Shown piece by piece: positions 15,794 to 22,559 of a DNA stretch of 22,830 bases. The position numbers were made by a program, and so were the translations under genes. The stretch is from Aquifex sp. GTDB lineage: Bacteria; Aquificota; Aquificia; Aquificales; Aquificaceae. The DNA lies in assembly GCA_003978875.1 (NCBI GenBank), contig QNXQ01000032.1, positions 1-22,830 on the forward strand. The letters are read 5' to 3'. The notes beneath the pieces were generated by a model. The model did not search any database. It saw nothing but the letters and a program-made list of their open reading frames with translations, and was not told the DNA's origin. Each line of letters opens with the position of its first letter. Position 1 is the first letter of the stretch.

Positions 15794-16285
15794 TTAAGTA
15801 CTACAATCTCCGCACATATCAAGGAATTTCAGGAGCTGTTCTCTCGTTCCTACCACTATCAACGTATCTTTTGGCTGGATTTTTTCTTTGTAAGGATCCG
15901 GACTCGGAATCATAGTACCGTCTCTGATAATAGCTATTATTGAAACACCTGTTTTTTTTCGGATTTCCAGCTCTGCTATGGTCTTTCCGATAAAGTTGGA
16001 ATTCTCTCCCACCTTTACCCATTCCATAACAATTTCTTTCATCAAGAATTCCATTTTTTCCGTGCTAACGGTTTGGAAAGTGGTTCCCGCGAGCAAAAAT
16101 CCCAATTCTCTTGCTTCATCCTCATTTAGGGAAAAAACACAACTCGGTTCTTCTTCTTCCTCTTCGACTAAGTAGAGTTCACGTCTTCCGGTATTGTGAA
16201 TTATGAGTGTAAGTTCTCCCCCTTCTTCCAACTCTATAGTGTACTTCTTCCCTACACCAGGCAATTCGGTTTCTTTAATTCTCAT
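15794..16285 (-). CDS. khtT: KhtT-like antiporter regulatory subunit (TrkA-C domain)
   Basis: This is a 163-residue cytosolic protein. The N-terminal half (ELPGVGKKYTIELEEGGELTLIIH) is the KhtT/AmtT domain. The C-terminal half (about 85-158), with NSNFIGKTIAELEIRKKTGVSI, IIRDGTMIPSPDP and QPKDTLIVVGTREQL, is a TrkA-C (RCK-C) domain that binds nucleotides such as c-di-AMP in relatives. It is the first gene of a two-gene operon with the antiporter 3 nt downstream and should gate it. The length is close to that of Bacillus KhtT. The last residues carry two cysteines (MCGDCST), an unusual C-terminal feature that might bind metal or respond to redox state. An extended -10 promoter lies just upstream. 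Confidence 0.86.
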   Translation of the reverse strand: MRIKETELPGVGKKYTIELEEGGELTLIIHNTGRRELYLVEEEEEEPSCVFSLNEDEARELGFLLAGTTFQTVSTEKMEFLMKEIVMEWVKVGENSNFIGKTIAELEIRKKTGVSIIAIIRDGTMIPSPDPYKEKIQPKDTLIVVGTREQLLKFLDMCGDCST

Positions 16286-16308
16286 AACTTAACCACCAAT
16301 TGTTGTAT

Positions 16309-16317
16309 ATTATATCA
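16309..16317 (-). promoter_or_regulatory. Extended -10 promoter of the khtTU operon
   Basis: On the minus strand the sequence reads TGATATAAT (16317-16309), a perfect TATAAT preceded by TGn. The predicted start is near 16302, about 17 nt before the khtT ATG. A GGTGG Shine-Dalgarno-like sequence lies between. No good -35 is present, as expected for this promoter type. Confidence 0.5.
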
Positions 16318-16362
16318 AGAACTTGAATTTAGATTTCTTTATCAGACTCTTGGGGCTAAGGG

Positions 16363-16512
16363 ATGCCTACACAAGAGGTCATAGCGGGAATAGAAATTGC
16401 CTATCAGGCGGGTATGTTGAATAAAGAAGATACACTGAGACTCATAATGGCTTCAATTCTCAGTTCTCTTTTATTCCCTTGGGCTGGAAAGCTTATAAAA
16501 AGGATTTTGTAA
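16363..16512 (+). CDS. Small ORF of 49 residues, unknown
   Basis: A 49-codon frame fills the gap between khtT and guaB. It runs from ATG 16363 to TAA 16512, with a stop (TAA) just upstream in frame. A polar first half (MPTQEVIAGIEIAYQAGMLN) is followed by a hydrophobic, proline-broken C-terminal segment ending in basic residues (LFPWAGKLIKRIL), which could associate with membrane. A GGGG sequence lies 7 nt before the start. The product is not recognised. Reasons to believe it: sensible codon use, exact fit to the gap, and a hairpin right after the stop. It could also be a chance frame in an intergenic region. Confidence 0.45.
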   Translation: MPTQEVIAGIEIAYQAGMLNKEDTLRLIMASILSSLLFPWAGKLIKRIL

Positions 16513-16516
16513 GGAA

Positions 16517-16537
16517 GGGTGGAAAATCAATCCACCC
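16517..16537. terminator. Hairpin between the small ORF and guaB
   Basis: GGGTGGA (16517-16523) pairs with TCCACCC (16531-16537) around a 7-nt loop. It lies 4 nt after the small ORF stop and contains the guaB stop codon. Convergent genes flank it, so it may act in both directions. Neither side has a proper T run, so intrinsic termination is uncertain. Confidence 0.35.
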
Positions 16538-17999
16538 AGTAATTGGGAGCTTCTTTTGTAATTTGAACGTCGTGAACGTGTGATTCTCTGTAGCCTGCCC
16601 AGGTGATTCTTACAAACTTAGCTTTTTCTTGTAATTCTTTTATATTTTTAGCTCCTACATATCCCATACCTGAACGTACTCCACCGACCAACTGATAGAC
16701 AACGTCAGCAAGTTTTCCTTTGTAAGGTACCCTACCCTCTATTCCTTCGGGAACAAACTTCTCGAGCTTATCTTGTCCGTATCTATCCGAAGATAGCCTT
16801 GAGCTCATAGCTCCGAGAGAACCCATACCTCTGTATACCTTGTAGGCTCTTCCCTGGTAATAAATTGTTTCTCCAGGAGCTTCTTCTGTACCTGCAAGAA
16901 GATTTCCAAGCATAACTGCACTTGCTCCTGCGGCGAGAGCCTTTACTATATCTCCTGAGTATCTTATACCTCCATCCGCTATTATCGGAATTCCGTACTC
17001 CCTAGCAACACTTGCGGATTCCATAATTGCGGTAAGCTGAGGTACACCTACACCTGCAACTATTCTCGTGGTACAAATGGAACCAGGACCTACCCCTACC
17101 TTTACGGCATCTGCTCCGGCCTCTATTAGCGCTTTAGTTCCTTCAGGTGTAGCAACATTACCCGCTATTACATCAAGGTCAGGGAATAAATTCTTTATCT
17201 TCTCAACTGTTTCCAGAACCCTTTTAGAGTGTCCGTGTGCTGTATCAACAACTATTACATCAACGCCGGCCTCTACAAGAGCGGAAACTCTATCCAGTGT
17301 TTCTTCCCCAGTTCCTACCGCCGCACCTACCCTGAGTCTTCCCAGTTCATCTTTACAAGCGTTTGGATACTTTCTCCTTTTTACTATATCTTTTATGGTA
17401 ATTAAGCCCTTTATTCTTCCCTGATCGTCAACTATCGGGAGTTTTTCAATTTTATATTTTCTGAATATTTCTTCTGCTTCATCGAGAGTTATTCCTTCTT
17501 TTGCTGTAATTAGATTCTCTTTAGTCATAAACTCCGATACAGGTTTTACGTAATCCTCAGTTCTTATAAACCTTAAGTCTCTGTTGGTGAGAATTCCTAC
17601 AAGTTTATTTTCCTCGTTTACTACAGGTACACCGGATATCTTATATTTCGCCATAATATCGAGAGCTTCCTTGACTTTGGTGTCCGGCTTTACCACTACG
17701 GGATTTATAATCATTCCGCTTTCGGATTTCTTAACTTTTTCAACCTCTTCAGCCTGCTTTTTTATAGGCAGATTTCTATGGATTATACCTATACCTCCTT
17801 CCCGGGCAAGAGCTATAGCCAATCGAGCTTCCGTAACTGTATCCATAGCAGCGGATACGATAGGAATATTTAACTTTATTTTTTTAGTCAGATATGTAGA
17901 AACATCAACTTCATGGGGCAGTACTTCGGAATATTGGGGTATTAACAAAACATCGTCAAAGGTTAAACCTTCTTTTATTTGCTTCTCAACTTCTACCAT
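16527..17999 (-). CDS. guaB: Inosine-5'-monophosphate dehydrogenase
   Basis: This NAD-dependent enzyme converts IMP to XMP, the committed step to GMP. The 490 residues show the full architecture. The barrel starts with GLTFDDVLLIPQYSEVLP (11-28) and is interrupted by two CBS domains (about 95-210). It resumes with DTAHGHS (252-258) and the catalytic loop GPGSICTTRIVAG with nucleophile Cys309. The flap SSDRYGQ and the C-terminal GGVRSGMGYVGAKN (monovalent cation site region) complete it. The ATG is preceded 6 nt upstream by a perfect TATAAT with no Shine-Dalgarno, so the mRNA may be leaderless. It lies 95 bp after tldD on the same strand. Feedback control through the CBS domains is known in the family. 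Confidence 0.97.
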   Translation of the reverse strand: MVEVEKQIKEGLTFDDVLLIPQYSEVLPHEVDVSTYLTKKIKLNIPIVSAAMDTVTEARLAIALAREGGIGIIHRNLPIKKQAEEVEKVKKSESGMIINPVVVKPDTKVKEALDIMAKYKISGVPVVNEENKLVGILTNRDLRFIRTEDYVKPVSEFMTKENLITAKEGITLDEAEEIFRKYKIEKLPIVDDQGRIKGLITIKDIVKRRKYPNACKDELGRLRVGAAVGTGEETLDRVSALVEAGVDVIVVDTAHGHSKRVLETVEKIKNLFPDLDVIAGNVATPEGTKALIEAGADAVKVGVGPGSICTTRIVAGVGVPQLTAIMESASVAREYGIPIIADGGIRYSGDIVKALAAGASAVMLGNLLAGTEEAPGETIYYQGRAYKVYRGMGSLGAMSSRLSSDRYGQDKLEKFVPEGIEGRVPYKGKLADVVYQLVGGVRSGMGYVGAKNIKELQEKAKFVRITWAGYRESHVHDVQITKEAPNYWVD

Positions 18000-18005
18000 A
18001 GATAT

Positions 18006-18011
18006 ATTATA
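18006..18011 (-). promoter_or_regulatory. Candidate -10 element of guaB
   Basis: A perfect TATAAT on the minus strand (18011-18006) ends 6 nt before the guaB ATG at 17999. It sits in a run of alternating A and T, so the exact hexamer is ambiguous. No clear -35 is seen. If used, the transcript starts at or next to the start codon. Confidence 0.4.
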
Positions 18012-18094
18012 TAATCCGCAGATGGGTTTAAGGTGAGAAGAGGGAAGAATAGGAAAAAGCGAATTTTTAATTTTAGGTTTCGGATTTTCTGACT

Positions 18095-19483
18095 TTAGGT
18101 TTCAACACCACCGAGGGTTAGTTGTTTAATCCTGATAGTTGGTTGAGCGTCCGTTACCGGAACTCCTTGTCCGTCTTTACCGCATGTACCTATTGCCCAA
18201 CCGATGTCGTTTCCTACCGCATCAACATCCTTCAGAGCCTTAGGACCGTTTCCTATCAGGGTAGCACCCCTTATAGGATACGTAATTTCTCCGTTTTCTA
18301 TCATATATCCTTCCATAACTTCAAACACAAAGTCTCCCGTAACGGTATTTACCTCTCCTCCTCCCATTTTTACAACGTAAATGCCCTTTTTAGTATCTTT
18401 TATTATGTCATCCGGATTGTCTTTACCCTTATCTATAAAGGTATTAGTCATCCTAACTATAGGAATGTGTGCATAGCTCTGTCTTCTACCGTTTCCCGTA
18501 CTCTCTACACCATCCTTCATAGCCCTCAGTCTGTCGTACATGTATCCTACAAGAATACCGTCTTTTATAAGAACCTTTCTCTGGGCGGGAACACCCTCAT
18601 CATCTACTGTAAACGACCCGTTGTTGTGTGGAAGGGTTGCGTCATCTACTACTGTGACAAGCTCAGAGGCAACCTTTTCACCCAATTTTCCGGCGTATAC
18701 GGATAGTCCTTGCTGAACTAAATCGGCTTCAAGACCGTGTCCGACGGCTTCGTGTATCATTGTTCCCCCTGCTTCCGAAGACATAACGACCGTAAAAGTT
18801 CCTGCTGGAGCAGGTTTTGCTTTGAGCATTAAAAGTGCTCTTTTTGCCGCTTTTTCGGCAATCACTTCCGGAGGAATTTCGTTGAAAATTTCAAACCCCT
18901 TTCTTCCTCCCAGGCTTTCGTATCCCCTTTGAAGGATTTCTCCGTCACTCGCTACAACTTCTACAAAGAAAACTACTCTTTTTTGAATATCTTCGGCTAT
19001 TTCTCCCAGTGTATTTATTATCAGAATTTCACGACTTTTATCCATAAGAACAGCAAGAACCTGCTTAATGTTATCTCCGAAACTTCTCGCTTTATCATCC
19101 GCTCTTTTTAAAATTTCCGCTCTAAATTTTAAATTCTCTTTATCCGGGTCTATAAGAACCTCCGTCCATCCCCGAATATAGCTCTTTCCTATAGCTACCG
19201 GTCCGTGTCCCTCTCCTCTGGCGATAATTTTAGCAAGCTCCTTTAGATTTTCGAATGTGGGATTAGTTGTATAACCGTAATAGGTTTTGCCGTTCTTTAT
19301 TAATCTAAGCCCTACTCCTTCGTCAAAACCGTGGGATAACTTATCTATCTTTCTATCCTCCAATGACATCCTTGTGGTTCTCGATTTTTCATAAAAGATT
19401 TCTCCGTACTCTCCTCCTTGGGACATAAGTGTTGATAAAATGTATCCCGCTTTTTCTTTAAGCATTTCCTTTACAGAATCCAT
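18095..19483 (-). CDS. tldD: TldD metalloprotease subunit
   Basis: This is a 462-residue TldD/PmbA-family protein. In E. coli, TldD and TldE (PmbA) form a heterodimer that degrades unfolded peptides within an enclosed chamber and matures microcin B17. The zinc motif HEAVGH is present (residues 244-249), so this is the catalytic TldD partner. The later GNDIGWAIGTCGKDGQGVPV supplies the conserved cysteine. The TldE partner is not in the window. The ATG is supported by GGAGG 6 nt upstream. It lies 27 nt after narB on the same strand, so it is probably read through from narB, although a role in nitrate metabolism is not implied. Confidence 0.94.
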   Translation of the reverse strand: MDSVKEMLKEKAGYILSTLMSQGGEYGEIFYEKSRTTRMSLEDRKIDKLSHGFDEGVGLRLIKNGKTYYGYTTNPTFENLKELAKIIARGEGHGPVAIGKSYIRGWTEVLIDPDKENLKFRAEILKRADDKARSFGDNIKQVLAVLMDKSREILIINTLGEIAEDIQKRVVFFVEVVASDGEILQRGYESLGGRKGFEIFNEIPPEVIAEKAAKRALLMLKAKPAPAGTFTVVMSSEAGGTMIHEAVGHGLEADLVQQGLSVYAGKLGEKVASELVTVVDDATLPHNNGSFTVDDEGVPAQRKVLIKDGILVGYMYDRLRAMKDGVESTGNGRRQSYAHIPIVRMTNTFIDKGKDNPDDIIKDTKKGIYVVKMGGGEVNTVTGDFVFEVMEGYMIENGEITYPIRGATLIGNGPKALKDVDAVGNDIGWAIGTCGKDGQGVPVTDAQPTIRIKQLTLGGVET

Positions 19484-19510
19484 TTTTGACCTCCGCGATA
19501 AATAAATATC

Positions 19511-21523
19511 CTATTTAAGAACCTTCTTTTCAACCTTAACATTTACACCTGCATACTTGAGGTCTGGTTCTTTCGAAATAGGGTCAACCCTGTCAGACAC
19601 AAGAATATTTGTAGGTTCGCCAAATTCACGCGGATATCCAAAAGGTGCGTATATATGTCTTCTTTTTATATTTCCGAAAATAACAACCCTTTCTATTTCT
19701 CCTTTATCGGAGAAAATCTTTACTATATCCCACTCTTCAATACCGAGTTCCTGAGCATCTTTAGGGTTCATAATTACAAACGGAGGAACTTCCCCTTTAA
19801 GAAGCTCAGGAGATTTTCCGGTCTTAGTCATGGTATGCCATTGGTTCTTCAGCCTTCCCGTGAGGAGTATAAACTCACCTTTTTCGGAAGCTAAATCAAA
19901 GTATGCCGGATGGAACTTAGCTTTTCCGCTCTCAGTAGGAAATCTTAAATTTTCGTAAAGCCACTTCCTTCCCCATCTGGCGGGAAGATCTTTATAGCTC
20001 AAATGTGAAATATCACATAAACGGCCTTTTGTGGTGTTTTTAAACTCGTTGAATATATCCTCAGGCTTACGGTAGGGAAATAAGTTCTCTCCTCCCATGT
20101 ATTTTGCAAGTTCTGTAAAAATCTGCCAATCCGGCTTAGCTTCTCCTATGGGTTCCCTGAATTTTTCACATAGAGTAATAGTCCTGTCGGAGCCGGTCAT
20201 CACCCCCTCTTTTTCTCCCACCTGTGCTGCAGGTAAAACCAGATTTGCAAAGTTTACAGTATCGTTGTAATAAGCATCTTGAACAACCAAAAATACTTTT
20301 TCCAGAGCTTTTTCTACCTTCTTCAGGGAAGGTAAAGATACAGCCGGATTTGTACACACTACCCATAAGAACTTTATTTCATCACGGAGTATTAAGTCTA
20401 TAGCTTCCGTTATAGTAGGTCCCGGTGTTTCCTTTATACCCTCTACTACCCAGAAATTCTCAATGAATTTTCTATCTTCCTTGTTTCTTACATCTCTGTA
20501 CCCGGGAAGTCCATTTGAAAGGTATCCAACTTCCCTTCCACCCATGGCATTAGGTTGTCCTGTCAAGGAAAAGGGGCACCCTTTGGAGTTGAGTCTTCCC
20601 GTTGCAAGATGAAGATTTATTAATGCTATGTTTTTCATTACACCGTTTACCGATTGGTTGAGTCCCTGACACCAAAAGGATATGAGTTTTTTGCTCTTTG
20701 CAAAAATCTCAGCTATTAGGTATATATCTTCTTCTTTCACATCGCAGATGCTACTTGCTACTTCGGGAGGGAATTTCCTTGCCTGTTGTAGGGCTTTGTC
20801 AAATCCTTCGGTATACCTTTCAACAAACTCGTAATCAATCCAGCCTTTCTTATAAAGTACGTATAAAACGGAATTTAGAAATACCGTATCCGTTCCCGCT
20901 CTTATCTGTATAAACACGTCGCTTTTCTTGGCGGTTTCCGTCTCAACTGGGTCTATTGTAATTATCAAAGCATCACTAATCTGTCTTTTCCGTTTTATTA
21001 CCCTTTTGAAAAGCACTGGATGTGCTATTGCAGCATTTGAACCGATAAAGAGGAATACATCTGCATCATCTATATCCTCGTAGGTACAAGGAGGTCCGTC
21101 CGAACCGAAAACCATTTTATAGGCACTTACAGCGGAAGCCATACATAGTCTTGAGTTTGCATCTATGTTGTTGGTTCTCAAAAATCCTTTAACAAATTTA
21201 TTTATCACGTAAGAATCTTCCGTTAAAAGCTGTCCAGATATATAAAAGTAGAGTTCCTCCGGCTTTAAGGAAAGGATTTTCCTTTTCAGAATTTTATAAG
21301 CTTCTTCCCAGGATATTTCCTTGAAAGGTTCAGACTTACTCTCTCTGTATAGAGGTTTTTCTATTCTACCTTTTTCGTAAATTTTCGGTAGATATACGGG
21401 TTTCTTACATATATCTCCCTTATTTGCAGGGTGTTCAAAATCACCTTTAATCTTACCCTTTTCATTTATAAATAAACCGCACCCAACTCCGCAATAAGGA
21501 CACTGAAACCTAGTTTCCCTCAT
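19511..21523 (-). CDS. narB: Cytoplasmic (assimilatory) nitrate reductase, molybdenum subunit
   Basis: This is a 670-residue molybdopterin enzyme with one N-terminal [4Fe-4S] site, C8-x2-C11-x3-C15-x23-C39. There is no twin-arginine signal, so it is cytoplasmic. Cys127 in ANSRLCMASAV is the expected molybdenum ligand. LNQSVNGVMKNIALINLHLATGRL and GCPFSLTGQPNAMGGREVGYL are characteristic of NarB/NasA nitrate reductases, and the C-terminal domain has TGRLKNQWHTMTKTGKSPEL. It reduces nitrate to nitrite for ammonia assimilation. It lacks the extra C-terminal Fe-S domain found in some NasA. The narK transporter lies upstream on the same strand, with a plus-strand signalling remnant between. A formate dehydrogenase-like role is a less likely alternative, because no selenocysteine or formate-specific context is seen. 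Confidence 0.9.
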   Translation of the reverse strand: MRETRFQCPYCGVGCGLFINEKGKIKGDFEHPANKGDICKKPVYLPKIYEKGRIEKPLYRESKSEPFKEISWEEAYKILKRKILSLKPEELYFYISGQLLTEDSYVINKFVKGFLRTNNIDANSRLCMASAVSAYKMVFGSDGPPCTYEDIDDADVFLFIGSNAAIAHPVLFKRVIKRKRQISDALIITIDPVETETAKKSDVFIQIRAGTDTVFLNSVLYVLYKKGWIDYEFVERYTEGFDKALQQARKFPPEVASSICDVKEEDIYLIAEIFAKSKKLISFWCQGLNQSVNGVMKNIALINLHLATGRLNSKGCPFSLTGQPNAMGGREVGYLSNGLPGYRDVRNKEDRKFIENFWVVEGIKETPGPTITEAIDLILRDEIKFLWVVCTNPAVSLPSLKKVEKALEKVFLVVQDAYYNDTVNFANLVLPAAQVGEKEGVMTGSDRTITLCEKFREPIGEAKPDWQIFTELAKYMGGENLFPYRKPEDIFNEFKNTTKGRLCDISHLSYKDLPARWGRKWLYENLRFPTESGKAKFHPAYFDLASEKGEFILLTGRLKNQWHTMTKTGKSPELLKGEVPPFVIMNPKDAQELGIEEWDIVKIFSDKGEIERVVIFGNIKRRHIYAPFGYPREFGEPTNILVSDRVDPISKEPDLKYAGVNVKVEKKVLK

Positions 21524-21562
21524 ATAAATTTATTTGCAAGTTTTATGCCAAAAGAGATATTT

Positions 21563-21568
21563 TATAAT
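21563..21568 (+). promoter_or_regulatory. -10 element (TATAAT) upstream of the PAS-domain remnant
   Basis: A perfect TATAAT lies 25 nt before the TTG start at 21594. The -35 is weak (TTGCAA at 21534-21539, with a 23-bp spacer). Together with the strong ribosome binding site it suggests the remnant is or was expressed. Confidence 0.45.
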
Positions 21569-21580
21569 TTAATCTTCAAT

Positions 21581-21587
21581 AAGGAGG
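21581..21587 (+). promoter_or_regulatory. Strong Shine-Dalgarno that fixes a TTG start
   Basis: AAGGAGG ends 6 nt before the TTG at 21594. This is near-perfect complementarity and spacing, and decides in favour of that unusual start codon over later ATGs. Confidence 0.7.
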
Positions 21588-21593
21588 TTTTAG

Positions 21594-22198
21594 TTGGTCC
21601 ATAACAAATTAAATGAGTTAGTGGACTGCATAGAACTTCTAAAAGAACCCTTCATAATAGTTGATATAGAAAGTGGTAAACTCATTCATGTAAACATTCC
21701 TTTTACAGAAATATACGGTAAGGATATCACAGGGAATTACCTTAAGGAAACTTTGGGAATAGAATTAAGTGACATCATCAAGAAACTCAAAAGGAAGGAA
21801 AATGTAAAGGAAGTAGTTACCTTGACCGATTTTTCCGGTAGGGTAAGTACACCCTTCGAAATTGACGCAAAGAGATTTAACTTTGAGGGAAAACGATATG
21901 CGCTTGTTCATTTAAAGGATATATCCGAAATTACCGAGCTTCGCAGACAGATTACTTTCGTAAAACGTTTCTATACCGTTTTGGACAAAATAATGAAGAT
22001 GCCGAAATAGTGAAAGTAATTATCTTGCTAGCTAAAACCTTGAACTTGAAAGTTGTAGCGGAAGGAGTAGAAACAAAGGAGCAACTGGATTTCCTCAAAA
22101 AGGAAGGATACGATTATGTCCAAGGGTTTTACATAGGAAAGCCGATGAAAGAAGAAGAACTTTTTGAGTTCTTAGGCTCACTTGGCCAACTCCACTAA
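21594..22198 (+). pseudogene. PAS...EAL signalling protein with its middle deleted
   Basis: The first part (21594-22010, 138 aa from TTG) is a PAS domain: EPFIIVDIESGKLIHVN, then ALVHLKDISEITELRRQ, followed by a helix and a stop. The next 200 bp, in another frame up to TAA 22198, encode the end of an EAL phosphodiesterase domain: NEDAEIVKVIILLAKTLNLK, then VVAEGVETKEQLDFL and YVQGFYIGKPM. The core of the EAL domain, including the EAL motif itself, and any GGDEF domain in between are missing. The simplest reading is an ancestral PAS-GGDEF-EAL or PAS-EAL c-di-GMP protein that suffered an internal, out-of-frame deletion near 21990. The PAS half could still be expressed alone. The remnant sits between narB and narK and overlaps the narK 3' end by 21 bp. 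A c-di-GMP activity is not expected. Confidence 0.78.
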
Positions 22199-22546
22199 AA
22201 CTCTTCCGCTTTTTGGGTCTATTCCAACCAGTTTTTCTCGTTCATAGTCGTACCTTACATAAGCCCATTCCATCCATTGAGAGTGGAGAAGTTTAACAAT
22301 TAGGGCTATGATTAAAGCAAAAATTCCGAAAATAGCGAATGCCATATTGTAATGTCCTGTAAAGTCGTAAACTATTCCGTTTACTGTGGGAAGATAAAAT
22401 CCTCCTATGCCTCCGGCTGCACCTATAATGCCCGTCATAAGTCCCGTTTTATAAGGCCATCTATGGGGAACCAGCTGGAACGTTGCACCGTTGCCGAGGC
22501 CGTAAAATATGTAAAGTCCGAGAAACATTAAAATTCCAAGAAGCAA
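22178..22546 (-). CDS. narK: NarK-type nitrate/nitrite transporter, C-terminal part only
   Basis: The last 120 or so residues of a major facilitator superfamily nitrate transporter are visible. GLYIFYGLGNGATFQLVPHR and WPYKTGLMTGIIGAAGGIGG are the C-terminal nitrate signature and neighbouring helices of NarK/NasA proteins. Two more helices and a polar tail follow. A full member has about 400-450 residues, so the N-terminal two thirds are absent. The frame runs open to a stop at 22595-22597, but the bases beyond about 22550 are extremely AT-rich and do not look like this gene. The loss therefore coincides with an abrupt change of sequence character rather than with a simple mutation. It would supply nitrate for narB if complete. 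Start codon given (TTG at 22546) is nominal. Confidence 0.8.
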   Translation of the reverse strand: MLLGILMFLGLYIFYGLGNGATFQLVPHRWPYKTGLMTGIIGAAGGIGGFYLPTVNGIVYDFTGHYNMAFAIFGIFALIIALIVKLLHSQWMEWAYVRYDYEREKLVGIDPKSGRVLVELAK

Positions 22547-22559
22547 AGGTGGTATAAAT

